A stretch of DNA of 64,000 nucleotides from Sanghuangporus weigelae (Eukaryota; Basidiomycota; Agaricomycetes; Hymenochaetales; Hymenochaetaceae): assembly GCA_033182465.1 (NCBI GenBank), contig CP137319.1, forward strand, positions 62,001 to 126,000. Reading direction: 5' to 3'. The notes under the pieces were generated by a model. The model did not search any database. It had not been told where the DNA came from and worked only from the letters and a program-made list of their open reading frames with translations. A program made the position numbers and the translations under genes. Shown here in pieces: positions 1 through 12,157 of the stretch (positions are counted from its first letter, which is position 1; every line of letters begins with the position of its first letter).

Positions 1-1704
1 CATAATGCGCCGCGGAGACCTTCTCATCAAAACGGAACTCCAGTGCACCCAGTGTGATTATTTCTTCCTGGAACCACTTTGGCAGCTCGGAACTGCGCAA
101 GAGGTTGATATACTTGAAGCAGGTCTGAACTACTTCACGGTAATTCTCTAATGATGCAATCCAGTAAGTGTGACGTATGGAAAATGTGTGCAGTAACTTA
201 CTCAGTCCATCCTTCGTCAGTTCTAGGTCCAGGTTGAAAGAAGATGCCCCACGACCAAACTCCTCTGCAGAGGTCTCCAAAGCAGTGGCCCAGCCTTTGT
301 TCTTCAAATAAGCATGCAGAGAACCAGGGCCTTCATGCCCGATCAAATGAGCCAAGAATTGAGCAGGCTTGACTCTCCAGAGAGGATCTTGATCAGGAAT
401 AGGGAATATGATCGCAACATTGTTAACATCTGCAATCGTCTTGATGTAAACAACAGACTGATGATAGATAATCAGAGTTATGAAATAGAGTATACCACGC
501 ATGAAACTGTTTGGACTTACGCTGAGTTCGTTTTTTCCATATGGACGATCTCGTACACGAGGCAAAGGATCCTGACCTCGATTCATGATTGGCGAGAAAA
601 AAGTCGCCACCATACGTGTGAGCTCATGGAGAGATTCTAAACACTAGGCTCAGTAACAAATAGAACGGTAAGCGTTAGACCGACCTTTCCCGACAATAGC
701 TAGGCTCATACGTCCTGCACAGTACTCTTTGTTCCACCACTCGATGACTCGTCGTCTTATTTCCAAGCCTGTGGCTTTTTCGTCTCCGTTCCCGGTTCTC
801 GTTGATTGGGAATTCTTTGAACCTTTGCTACGACCACCGCCAGAGGAACGATCTCTTGCAGATCCTTGCCTTGAAGCTTTCCCAGACCGCGCACCCTTCA
901 TGAGAGTTTTCTTGTTCCCGATGCCAGACCTCCGTAGTGGATGTCCAGGTCGAGCAAGAGTATTTACAACGTGTCCTACTCTCCAATCATCATCTTGTAG
1001 ATACGAGGAGTTCTCAGAGTCGATCGCATTGAGCTCGCGCGTCACACATGATTCAGAAAACAGAGGCGAATAGAAGAACGCAGAGAAGCGCTCTAGAGCA
1101 CCTTGTAAAGCATTCGAAGCGACCGAGAAGAAGAATGTCGTATCGCAAGCACTGGTGAACGCATTACTCTCCCCGTTGTTCCTGGTAAGATACTAATACG
1201 GGCCGGTGTCAGCAGATAGTTCGTATATGAGATGAATGGAAAACACACCTCATCGTATTCGTTCTCTTTGGGAAATTGCTTCGTGCCCTGTTGTGTCATG
1301 GATGCATTAACATTTGTCCATGATAGAAGCCCGTTAACAGGACTCACCATGAATAACAAATGTTCACAGAAGTGGGCAAGCCCAGGCATATCCTCCTACA
1401 TAATCAATGAGGTCGCGGGTTCCTACGAAACATACTCATTACTCACCGGATCGTTAAAATCCCCCACTGCGACGTCAATGCAGGCAGCAGCCTTATCTGT
1501 CTTCGCGTCGTGCACCAGTACTGCTTGCAGTCCATTTTCAAGTCGTATAACACGGTATTCACGTTCATCAGCTAGACTCTTCTGGACCCCTGTGGTATAA
1601 ACGTAGTGCGCTGGCTGATCGCCTTGAGCAGGCAAGAATTTCCATTTGCTTTCGTCATCCTTGATGTCCGTTACTGCACTGACGGGCAAACCAAAGCCTT
1701 GCAT
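1..1704 (-). CDS. STE23: STE23/insulin-degrading-enzyme type M16 metallopeptidase, N-terminal part (runs off left edge)
   Basis: Zinc peptidase that degrades small peptides; yeast Ste23 is also one of the proteases for a-factor maturation. The protein starts at 1704 with MQGFGLPVSAV, and REYRVIRLENGLQAVLVHD follows in the same exon. The inverted zinc motif HFCEH lies in the exon starting near 1400, and the third ligand region is NAIDSENSS near 1020. Exons seen: about 1704-1450, 1400-1350, 1290-1245, 1190-690, then pieces down to the edge (HAYLKNKGWATALETS near 260-310). The splice DP|EDMPGLAHFCEH agrees with the family. Between GIGNKKTL and EIRRRVIEWW there is a basic, Ser/Gly-rich insert of about 40 residues that budding-yeast Ste23 lacks. 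The C-terminal half lies outside the window. An upstream non-coding or short coding exon cannot be excluded, because the first ATG is close to the conserved block. Confidence 0.93.
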
Positions 1705-2380
1705 GTATGTCAATTGAGGTGTGTGGGGGTACTAGGTATTGAGGAATAAATTTCAAACTGTCGAGAAGCAAAAGAGTACGCAGATGCCGTTTCACGAATC
1801 ACGAAGATGGGATATAAAGCAACCAGATTCTAAAAGGCAGAGGACTACCACCGCCATCACGCGAGCAAAGCTCATCAGTAGAAAGTCTGGTTCTGGAAGG
1901 TGCAAAACAATTTGGAGAGCAAAGTAACCGAGCTTTGCATATCTCAATCATGGAACCCCTCGAGAATGTCCGCTGCCTGGTAGCAAATATTCGCCTCAAT
2001 CATGCATGATTTTATATAACAAGGTTGAAAATTATGATTCTACTAAAGAAAAACCGTTATCTCTCGTAGTGAAAATGATAGAAAGAACGACTCACCAGTA
2101 TCGTTATTCGACGTCATCACAAAGTAACCATCGAGCAATATAGCACCGATCAAGGTATCCAAAGACACGAAGTGACTCTTGTTGTATTTCATTTACTAAG
2201 ATGTGATAGACCAAATGAGAGTGGAATGCCATTGCGACCATAGAAATGTCAGACAAAGCAGGTGAAGAGAATTTCAACCATCGCCATACTCGACATTGGA
2301 ATGCCCTCTTGCATTATTGAGGAACGCGACAGAATTGCATCGACAGCGCAGTTGTATGCTATTGAACGGGTCACGATGTT
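1705..2380. other. Spacer between DHODH 3' end and STE23 5' end
   Basis: About 680 bases holding the STE23 promoter and leader and the DHODH 3' UTR. The short open frames here have no recognisable domain and no paralogue in the window. I see no repeat or RNA gene. Confidence 0.5.
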
Positions 2381-4045
2381 TTATGATGATGGAGGCGCAC
2401 TTTCCGCAATTGCCTCCTTCACTTCTTCGCCTAACTTTTGGCCTAGCTTCTCTAATTGTTGCTTGATCGCAAGGGCCTCCTCCACAAGGATCGACAATCC
2501 AAGATCCTGCGCTTCAATTGTGCCTACTGTCCCAGCTGGCTTCGACTCAATCCGCTTCTCACTCAATTCCTTGACAGATCGTTCAACAACCGCCTTCCAT
2601 GTCGTTCCCTCCTTCTCAAGTGCTTCCTTGAGTTCATCCTTGATCCTCCTGCAAGCACCAGGGCCATCATATCCGAAAGCTGTGTAAAGCTGGACAAAGC
2701 TAGCTCCCGCCCGCGCGTATTCAAGCGCGTCTTCTCCGGAAGAGATACCTCCACAACCAATTATAGGTATTGACGCAGGAAGATGAGCTCGTAGCGTTCT
2801 AAGTGCTTTGAGTGTGAGAGATTTCAGAGGAGGTCCTGAAAGACCACCCATTTCCTCTTTCCGCGCTGAAATGCAGCGCAGAGCATTAATTGGGTTTAAA
2901 CGGAAAATGAGAGAAACGACACTTACGGTCAGGAGACAGGGATGCCGGTCGTTGAACAGTCGTATTGCTCACAATGACACCATCAACACCAGGAGTGGCC
3001 TTCACTGCTTCTGCAATATCAACTAGTTGGTTATCGTCCAGATCTGGGGCGATCTTCACCACTACTCTCGGACGGCGTCCGACCGCTCCTGACTTCTGAA
3101 CTTGAAGGTTGCGTTCCGAAGATATGACTCCTAGTAATTCCTCGAGCAATCCGCGCGTCTGCATGCCACGCAAGCCAGGAGTATTGGGACTCGAGATGTT
3201 CACGACAAGAACGTCTGCGAACGGGGCAAAGAGACGTACACCGTGGAGAAAGTCTTCTGGACTATCCGGAGGCGAGGCCTTGTTCTTTCCTAAGTTGATC
3301 GCAAGGAGAGCATTTGGTCGAAGTGATGCATGCTGATGTTCAGGAGCGGCGAAAATGGACGGTAGGCGGGTGCGTAGTCGCGAGAGAACAGAGACGGCAC
3401 CTTCAGAAGGAAAACCATATCGGTTGATCATGGCGCTGTCTTCTGGAAGATGAAAAACGCGTGGCTTTGGGTTTCCAGATTGCGGCTTTGGCGTTATACT
3501 CCCGATCTCGACCCAAGAGAAACCGAGGTCGAAGAGGCCTAGTCAACGTGAATTTGAGCGTCCAAGAACAAACCAGAGGACGAACCATCAATTGCCTCGC
3601 CATTCTTGTCGAAACCTGCGGCAAGTCCTATCGGATTTGACAATGTCTCTCCCCATAGCTACGCATTATAGTTTTAAAGAGCAGAATAAAAGAAGAGGAA
3701 CCGCACACGTACCTCCGCTCGTAATCGCTCGTCGTCGACACCCTTATCCTTGGGACCCAGGCCGCTCCTCAAAGCTTTCACCGCGACCTTATGGGATGTT
3801 TCTGGATCAAGCGTGTATCTCAACACAGGCGTAACGACGTATCTGTGGATAGCAGAACGAGCGTCGAAGAAGTAGAACGCGAAGAGTGTCCCTGAGACGA
3901 GGACGGCTGTTGTTGCGACTGCACGTCTCGCTCGGAAGGTTACCGAGGAGGCAAGTCCATCACCTGCTGTTGAGAACGGCCGTCGACATCGATAGATTTG
4001 AGGTAAACGATGTGCTTGACGCACGGATGAGAGACGAGAAAGCAT
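2381..4045 (-). CDS. DHODH: Dihydroorotate dehydrogenase (quinone), mitochondrial, class 2
   Basis: Fourth step of de novo pyrimidine synthesis: oxidises dihydroorotate to orotate with FMN and passes electrons to ubiquinone at the inner mitochondrial membrane. The start is [16 protein letters not shown], a basic, acid-free presequence. A membrane segment ([16 protein letters not shown]) follows, then the FMN barrel. Visible blocks: [29 protein letters not shown], the substrate loop with catalytic serine [52 protein letters not shown] and FVQLYTAF. The acidic, Ala/Glu-rich tail ([17 protein letters not shown]) is longer than usual. There are three introns (near 3700, 3540 and 2850-2930). The targeting sequence and membrane helix mark it as class 2, as in most fungi other than Saccharomyces. 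It is complete and ordinary. Confidence 0.96.
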
Positions 4046-5119
4046 TAAATTTATGTCCGAGCATTACAAAATTTCTCTTACCAGAATGCAGAGTGTAGTC
4101 GTGGGATCTTATTACATAACTGTTCAGTATTCAAGGTTTGCCTGTAAGGGACCTGCATAGTTCCTCGGCCCTCCTAAGTAGTAAGTCCTATACACTCACC
4201 TTATTGTTTATATGCGACTTTTGAGATACCAGATGAGGCTATGGCAATTGCGAAGATCAGCCGATTTCTGGTCGTCGATGACTCTTAGGCGATAGGTTGC
4301 CTTTCAGCTGCTACGACAGTCCGACTCGGAACCGAGTGTCTTGTTACCAACGATGAACGCAAGCACTAAAAACTCTTCTTCCGTCATTTCTCCCAATGGT
4401 GCTCTGCGTTACTGCTCTGTAATAGTTTCATTCTCTTACAGCTTACTGAGGCGATCTGAATCCTGCTTTATTCAAGTTGCATCTTTGAGATTCACGGAAC
4501 TGAAAATCTTAGATGCGTCCTGATACCTTCATTGCGTTAGGATTATTGACTTGATACGCGTTCGTTTAGGCGATGCTAGTATATTTATCGAGTGAAAGAT
4601 GTTCATGCCTAATTTTTGTTTGACTTATCTCCTTCAGAAACAACATATTCAAACGTTGGGGCTCCCACGATATGTTGGTCGACTTATTCTACGCATTTCT
4701 GACCCGCACTCTAATTTTCCTTTGTTCAAGCTATGGCCATCGTGCACTCATGTAGAGTGCCTCACGTTATCCTCTTAATTTTCTATAGCAGCAATCGATC
4801 ACAGACGACGTACCTCCTGTACCCGTGAGATGAGATTATAAGCGTGCACACTGCGCCTCATATGTCGTGTGCAGTACAATCCTTTGTGTTCTTTTCGTCT
4901 CTGTGATCGGGAGCAACCACGCCGCAGACTTACAAAGTGAAAGGAATCACGCGTGCGACAAAGCCAGAATTAGAACATAGATTCTCTTGCCGATAACATA
5001 CATGATCTGTCGAAACTCATATCCGTACATAATCAGTACCTTGAACATAGGACAAAAAAGCAGCATGCTTTGTTGGCGTTGTTATACACACAGAACGGAC
5101 GAATATCATCTCACTTCAT
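4046..5119. other. Intergenic region upstream of DHODH
   Basis: About 1.07 kb holding the DHODH promoter and the F-box gene 3' flank. Only short open frames (for example 60 codons at 4341) without recognisable content. I see no repeat or RNA gene. Confidence 0.5.
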
Positions 5120-6850
5120 TCACACCCTCCTGACTTGAAGGACCCTCAAAAACCCTGGCGTGCCGACGGCAAGTGCCCCACTCGTCGGTTCAACATTAAT
5201 AACAGTCGGGTCCGCTTCGACATTCTCGGGGATGATATCCGGAAAGACTGGGAGTACATTCGTCGGTTGCGGTGTGCTGGAGAACAGGGTGTAGCAATTG
5301 AACTTGTCCGTCAGTGAGAACATCGTCCCGGCATTGGATATGCTCTGCGAGTTCCACGGGAGCTTGGATGCGGGTGCTCGACTTTGTTGGACAAGCCTCA
5401 ACCGCCACTCTCCGTTATTGACTTCCCTCAATGCCGAACTGTCACTTCTAGAATCAGTTGGCATGCGCGAAAGCTGCGCACGATATGACAACAGGCTCTT
5501 CTTTGTCTTGTTCGTGAGGTTATCGTAGGCGACGACGTAGATCTCCGTCAGGGTATTCATCCCTTCTGCTAAATCTCGTTGCCACGCAGGCGTGAAAGCG
5601 TGCAGAGCAAGGATATACGGTTCCTCCTCGTCATCGCCCGGTGGATCCACCAGTCGAATTCTCAGCGCATGTTTACGGTGCGTCGACGCGTCAATATCAG
5701 TCTCCAGTCGCGGAACAGGATCCGGGTTTGATTGGCTGCAGTGTGTAAATGTTATGTCCTTCCCTTGCACTGACTGGTAGCCGTCTGTCCAGTCCTCTGC
5801 AAAAGTGTCAATGGGAATCGAGATCAGTGTAAGAGCGCCGAGATGTAAGACGACGACGAGGTGTTGATCCGAGATAAGAGCAGCTCGGGCATTAGTTCGG
5901 CGTCCCTATGTACCCTTGGTCAGAATCACGAATTAACATATTCCACACTTTGACACACCTCATTATTAGTGAAGTTAAGCAAAAGAATTGCCCCTGTCCT
6001 CCAGTTCCAGAGAGTGACTTGGACACTGTGGGGCATATGGATCATGACCAAGTCTTTACGAATCATCAATCGGAAGAGAAACACCATAGGCAGACTATAC
6101 TGCCCGACAAGCTGTTCTTCCCATGTCTTAAACTCAAATCTGTAAACCTGGGCAAAGCTACAAAGGTCGACAGCTGATCAAAAGTCGTGCTTAAAAAACA
6201 CTACATCCAAGGCTTACCATCCAGTCTCAACATTCAGAAACAGAACTGCTATCATCATGACATCTCCATCATCGACAATCTCAAAGTCGAAAGCGATACA
6301 GTCCGCTTCTCTGGATGGTGTTGCGGTCCACATACGTGCACGCGGAAATAAGGACCAAAGTTCGAGTCGACCATGATTCTCCAGTAAGGCATGCCGACAT
6401 CCGGGAAGAAGGCGTGGATCAATCCGCTCGAATCCCTCAGTTTCACGACCCTCGCCTACGAGTGTCATAGGGTCGATAGATAAGGAGAGCTCCTGTTGGA
6501 ATCGTAGGGCACCAGGAGTCCTCCAGGCTCGGAAATTACGGACAGCAGTGATCGCTTTCCTATATAGCTCCGCAATTGACATACTATCGGGAAGTGAGTG
6601 CAAGCTGACATCGGGAGCACGAGTAACGTCTAGATCTTGTAGAAGAGAGAGCCAGATTGGTCGAAGGAAACAAATCTCCCGCAAGCGCTTGCACGTCTAA
6701 TAAGTACTACCTTTAGTTATTGAAATATACAACAACTGAAACGGCACGCACCATACTAAGTCTGACTACATCTTCGACGTCACAAGCACAAATGATTTCG
6801 ATGAGAACATCTTCAGGCAAGCTCAGGAACTTGCATAGGTCTATTAGCAT
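5120..6850 (-). CDS. F-box protein
   Basis: Probable substrate adaptor of an SCF ubiquitin ligase. The start is MLIDLCKF at 6850, and the F-box follows directly (LSLPEDVLIEIICACDVEDV). An intron at about 6691-6747 interrupts the box; splicing it gives VRLSMTCKRLREICFLRPIW, the usual ending of the domain. A helical stretch (SIAELYRKAITAVRNFRAW) comes next, then a beta-rich region without clear repeats (LPGCRHALLENHGRLELWSL; HALRIRLVDPP; MFSLTDKFNCYTLF). This layout, an N-terminal F-box and a divergent beta-rich body, is common in the large agaricomycete F-box families. The substrate is not predictable. Splicing between about 6210 and 5770 is approximate. The last exon ends at 5120 with RVLQVRRV. 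Confidence 0.8.
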
Positions 6851-8295
6851 AAACGAGCGGCGTAGTAAACGAGCGTGATGTTTCGGAAGAGAACACAAAA
6901 GTAAGTTTTAAGATGGTAAATGGGACGTATGAACGGTCGAATGCGGAAAGAGATGGAGTAGATATAGGAAGATTCATTGGGCATGCCACCAGAAGCTGAC
7001 GTACACCTTTGCAGAGCTTCCAAACGAAGAGACAGCAAACTGAGCAAACTGCGGTATAAACCGAGCATCAAAGGCATCTGGCCAAACACCACCGGAGGAG
7101 TTTGCAGTTCCGATAGATAATATATGGGCATTTGGAAAAGTTTTCGAATGAAACATCGCAAGGTTCCTCCGCGTCGCCCGCTCAGTTCTTTCGCTAACCT
7201 CGTCGGATAGATTTGAAATACTGTCGCGAAGAGAGTGCGTGTGCGGCTTATCTATGCGGAGGAGTCATACGCAATTGTGCAAGCAAGCTTATTGTGAAAG
7301 CGACATCCTTTTGAACAGAGACCATCGGCGTCGATATCACCAGCTGACTGAACTTGAACTTGAAGTTTTTAAACCTTGATGGTATGATACGTGACTGACC
7401 CGAGGATGGTAGTGACGATATCACGTGGATTTCGTCACGTCGTGCAGCTTGAGCTATTCTTGTACACCTCTCTCCCACCTTATTGTCTTGAAGAACTTCA
7501 CGGTGACTCCGATTCTCGTCGCGCTCTGATCTTTGGGAGACAATAAGGATGCGTTATATATCCGCTGACCTCGACGCGTCTTCCTTCCCTTTGTTCCCAC
7601 TTCGCTTCGTCCCTCTTCACACTTCGTCCCTCTTCGCATTTCTTCACTCGTCACCCTGCGCTGGTCGCTTTTCCGATATTTCCCCTCTTTTTTGTATTTA
7701 ACCGGGGATATTTCTGCGCAATCGACGTTAATCCGCACCGACGAGCTAGTCTACCAGAAATCGCCAAAGCTTGGGCCTACCTTTAATTCTTAATGGCAAC
7801 GAACGAGCATTGTGCGTACTCTTAATTTTGGTTCCGTCTCTGCGCTAACTTGGCAGCGTCGATCGAACTTTTCTTAGTCCTGCTGGTTAATCTCGCTAAC
7901 GTCGTCAACACACTGAATAGAGTTATTTTTACCGTTGATAAGGTTATCCAAGACGGTAAGCATGCCTTGTCTTCCGGGAAGACATACGAATGACATCGAT
8001 ACCTGAATTCAGTGAAGAAGGCACGCATCAACGCAAAATTGAACTGTGGGTCGAGGACAGTGCCTTTTGTCACGAAAGCTCTCAGAAAGCTGGTACGATT
8101 ATGTTTTGAAATGAGATCCGAATGTTGATATGAAGCTGTTTTCGCTCAGGACCACAATGATCACATCAGGTTACTAGACGTTGACGGAAAAGCAGGATTT
8201 CGATTCACGCCACGCGGGACCACTCAGTGAGTTCTTTGCTTGTTCAATAGATTACGCTCGTTACCATTAGTTTTATCGGTAGAATTAAACGAGCC
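6851..8295. other. Divergent intergenic region (F-box gene / 8.3 kb gene)
   Basis: About 1.4 kb between two divergently transcribed genes. A pyrimidine-rich stretch with CTTCGTCCCTCTTC-type repeats lies at about 7560-7640. Several minus-strand open frames of 60-105 codons occur (near 6974, 7248, 7454, 7822), but none has a recognisable motif or an obvious splice partner. I do not call a gene. Confidence 0.4.
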
Positions 8296-9404
8296 ATGCA
8301 AGACTGTCCTCAAAGGAAACGTTGCTCTCCTCGGTCGGCTAAGTCATTGCGTGCTCGAGATGTATTACGCATCGGAACCTTTCTAAAGAAAAGGCTGATC
8401 AGGGATTCCGATGATGTGGGTCCTAATTTGGAGCGAAATGTTCGAACTTGTATAAAATATTGCCCTTGTCTCTGCAGATCTTAGATGAAATGAGGGAAAA
8501 TTACGTTGTAAGCATCCGCGGGAAAGGCACGACAACTGAAGAAACGGCGTCCGAGCAAAACGATGTTGCGGTCCGCGTGAATAGCAATCAGCAAGCTCAT
8601 AATAGTCTGAAGTAAGCATCTCCTTGTTTATTTTCAAGGGAGACTCTAACCCCAACAATTTGAAGTACATTGCCATCTTCTAGCAGTCGACTCGACCTAT
8701 GTCATCCCTCTCCATCACTACTATTCGCCGAGCCCCAAGAAGCAAACTTCCTCAGGTTCTACCCCTCATTCCAGGATATTGCTTCAGAATCCGAAACAGA
8801 CCGTCCACATTTTTCAACATCCGAGTCTGAGCAAGAGCGACGTTCAATGGAGATACTTGATGGGCGAGATGGTTCTCGTTCTCCGACGAGTATTGTCGAT
8901 TTCCCATGTTCACCATTCGTAATCTGTTGCGCTTCGCCTCAATCATTCGCGGATACAAATACTCCTCGATGTGGAGTAAAGGAAGAGGAAGATGCCAGCT
9001 TTTTCATCGGCCTCTTTCAGAAGCAGGGCAAGCATCATGCGCCCGATGGAGCTCTTCGCAAGTACAGCTTCGAGTCTGACAAGACTCTTGTCGATTCGTC
9101 TGCCCCCTGTGACTATCTTCCCTGCGCCAGTTCGGCTCGCCGGAAGCGGGTCAAAAAGTCGCGGGACGATAAAGGTCAAATTCGTTCCTCGAGCCTAGAA
9201 TCTCATCTCGGCAGCAGTCCGGAATCGTTTGCTCTTTCTGAACTAATGTTCCAAAGGCAATCTACGCGACAGGAAACGCTTCTTCGTCGAAGGAAAAAGG
9301 GTGCGGTCACTGGCCGGCATCGTCCCTATGAGGATATCGGGGCAGCTCCATGTCCCAAACTTCAGAAGCATTCGAAGCGTTTGTTATTGCCGCGTAGACA
9401 ATGA
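8296..9404 (+). CDS. Unrecognised basic, Ser/Arg-rich protein (about 324 aa, three exons)
   Basis: I do not recognise this family. The model is ATG 8296 to 8415, intron 8416-8477 (GTGGGT...CTGCAG), exon 8478-8611, intron 8612-8683 (GTAAGC...TTCTAG), exon 8684-9404. Both junctions keep the frame and read through as RDSDD|ILDEMREN and NSL|NSRLDL. The C-terminal exon is open for 240 codons. The protein is low in hydrophobic stretches, has an acidic Ser/Glu patch (SESETDRPHFSTSESEQER) and two basic clusters (RRKRVKKSRDD; LLRRRKKG) that could be nuclear localisation signals. A nuclear role is inference only. Both splice sites are standard, and the long open last exon supports a real gene. Confidence 0.55.
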
Positions 9405-10425
9405 ACAGTAAAAAACCTGTGGCGATAACTTTGGCGTGCCTTCTACCACCGTCCCCAACCAGAACGATCTATGCTCGTTTGCGATCTATGTCATATGCTA
9501 TGCTATTTACGAAACATATTTTAGTCTTACACCAGGCCGGTGTCGTTCCTTCGTCAATCTGTTCATTAATTTGTCTTCCGTAGTATATGTATTTGCATAA
9601 TTTTTCGTAAGCGTATGGCCCAAAGACAGAATTGTCGATGCCGAATCGCCGATAGTGGGCCACCTCGAATGTCCGTACCGCTTTCGTGGAGAGCTTTGAC
9701 AGACATATGTCATGCCATCCCTTTGCAATCGTGCTAGAAATGCGATAATGATGACAAGTTCGCTATAATGGAGTCCACCAGGACCTTGATGTTGCTCTAT
9801 ACCTTTCAGGAACCTCCGGGATTCATGTTGATGTTCTGATTTGCTTTCCTTGAAATCTCTGTGTCGGATCTGTCTTGGCTATAAACTCCGATGTGTGGAT
9901 GTACGGTGGTCTGCATATGCGCTCTACGCCGCGGCGCAGGTTGGATGCGTCTACGACGCACGGAAACACCTTCGGGTCAGGGCTGCAAATCCACCTCCAG
10001 TATGAGATTCCGGCTGCTTTCTGGTTGTAAGTCCAGCACTTCACCAACGGTGTCCCGCTACAATTTTTTCGGACAATCTCACTTGGAAAAGCTTGATATT
10101 GAGTATACTGTAAAGATGATCAGAATCCCTTGAGAATGCATCAGATGGTTCAGATGTAAAACGAATACATGAGCGGCTCATGTGGGTATGAGAGATCGAA
10201 ATGGAGTAACGGGACCATCACGGATGATGCCGAGATCTGTGATATGTGATCGCCGAGATCGACGCTCTTGTCGTCATCCGAGGTGAATAAGAATCCGAAG
10301 CTGTGGAAGGCTGCGCGCGCGTCTCTTCATCTTCACATCCTTTCTCCAGTCACATTAGCAAGAAGCTTTTTGTCTCCTCTTCACCTCTCATTCTTCTAAG
10401 CTCGGTCGCAAATCGTCCTGAAGAC
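9405..10425. other. Intergenic region upstream of the lipase gene
   Basis: About 1 kb with no recognisable gene. Minus-strand frames at 9469-9728 and 9823-10047 have no domain or conserved splice pattern. The segment 10303-10425 is open in frame with the lipase but sits before a better start (MSGRNVHLL), so it is treated as leader. Confidence 0.4.
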
Positions 10426-12157
10426 ATGTCTGGGCGCAACGTGCACCTTCTGGTGCTAGTTCATGGGATGTGGGGGAATCCCGGCCATCTCACGGAGATG
10501 GAACGTATCATCAAAGAAACGAAGGGCGCTAGATCTGCTGCTGATGAGAGTGATGGAGTTGAACTGGAAGTTCTGGTCGCGCACTCGAACAGAGACGAAT
10601 CAACGTACGATGGAATTGACTGGGGAGGTGAAAGGGTTGCAGATGAGGTATGAGTCTAAGCACCATTCCTTCGGGCAAGTGTAACACATCTCTTCAGGTT
10701 ATCTCAAGAATCAGAGAAATTGAGATTAATGGCTCAAAAGTCGTCCGTTTCTCCATCACTGGCTACAGCTTGGGCGGACTTCTTTCTCGATATGTCATTG
10801 GGTACCGACCTTCTCATCTTCGTTGATGTAACTCATCGTAATTATTTCTGCATGTAGCATTCTGTATCAACGCCGGCTTTTCTCAAGCATTACCCCAGTC
10901 AACTTCACTACATTCGCTACGCCACACATCGGTCTTCTTCGCACGTCGTCCATCTGGTCGTCCATTCTCGCTACGCTAGGTCCGAAGTTACTCAGCAGAA
11001 CGGGTGAACAGTTCTATGTAGTTGACAAATGGGGTGCTAGCGGAAGACCACTTCTTGAAGTAATGGCTGATCCTAGTGAGTGCTTTCTGCTTTATGGATG
11101 GTGAATATTGTGGTTGACATATTTCAGAGGAGATATTCTACCAGGCTTTAGCAGCATTCCAACATGTTCGCATCTACGGGAATGCGTATGTATAAAATCT
11201 ATTTCTTTCTTGGAAACTTTCTGATCCAGGAAAATAGAGTCAATGATTTAACTGTGCCTTATGCTACTGCGCTCATCGAGTATGAGGACCCTTTCGTCGA
11301 CCGTCATACAACCGGCGTTAACGTGTACGTTTCGGTTTCATGATGTAGCTGGGTGACTAACTTATACTTCTTGCCATCTTGCTAGTGAGTTTGATCCGAA
11401 ATATGACTCGATCATGCTTTCGTACAGCATCCCGGATGAGCCTCCTGTCAAAGAATCGCCAGCGCCATTGTCCTCCGCTTGGTTCAAGAATGCTAACCCT
11501 ACTCGGTATCTTCCACCATTCCTTCAATCCTTAAGGTTTCCTCTAAATGCTGTTAGTGCTCAGCATATAAAGTGTTATGATACAGGGATGCTGATTGTTT
11601 GCTAGATTGCAGTTGTGTTACTACCCGTGCTCTTCCCAACATTCATCGCGCTCCTACTTGTCCGACTCTCTCTCCACGCACGTTCTTCGCGAGCACGTAT
11701 CAAACTTCTCGAAGTGGACGAGACGCTTCGTGAAAATGCTCTCGTAAACGCCTTTTCTCGTCTAGAACGGGAACTCGAAGAGGCCGTTGTAGACGCCATA
11801 GAAGATGATCAAGGCTCGAATATGACCGCAACAGGACCACCGAGGGACGAAAAGCCAGACCTCACCAATGGCAAGCTTTTGTCTTCCTGTTGGGATACTT
11901 CGGCCAAGGAAGACGTCGCTGGAAAGGCTGATGGAGAATCGCCAAAATCCGGAACTGGCCAACCGTTGTTGACGCCAGTGCAACGTCAAATGGTTCGATC
12001 CCTCAACGTCTTACCTACAATGACGAAGCACCGAGCTTACATCGATCCATTACGCAACTCGCACGCGACAATCGTCGCTCGTGACGTGAAGGGCTTCCCG
12101 TTCCACAAACGAGGATGGGGTGTGCTTCAGCACTGGGCGGATGCATTCGTGTTGTAA
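10426..12157 (+). CDS. DUF676 serine esterase/lipase (LPL1/ROG1-like)
   Basis: Predicted alpha/beta-hydrolase acting on phospholipids or acylglycerols; the family includes yeast Lpl1 (lipid droplets) and Rog1. The N-terminus HLLVLVHGMWGNPGHL gives the first strand and oxyanion HG. The nucleophile elbow is GYSLGG in the second exon (SITGYSLGGLLSRYVIG), followed by FATPHIGL, a common block of the family. A later NDLTVPYATALIEYEDP block supplies the usual acid region. Near residue 310 a hydrophobic stretch (LLPVLFPTFIALLLVRLSL) could anchor the enzyme in a membrane or lipid droplet. The C-terminal exon adds a charged helix (SRLERELEEAVVDAIEDD) and the conserved end VARDVKGFPFHKRGWGVLQHW, a plausible source of the catalytic histidine. 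Six exons with short introns. MSGRNV is chosen because the homologous part starts there; an in-frame extension exists upstream. Confidence 0.88.

Noticed and set aside
6974-8073. A possible extra gene between the F-box gene and the 8.3 kb gene
   Set aside because: Four short minus-strand frames could not be joined by convincing splice sites and show no known motif.
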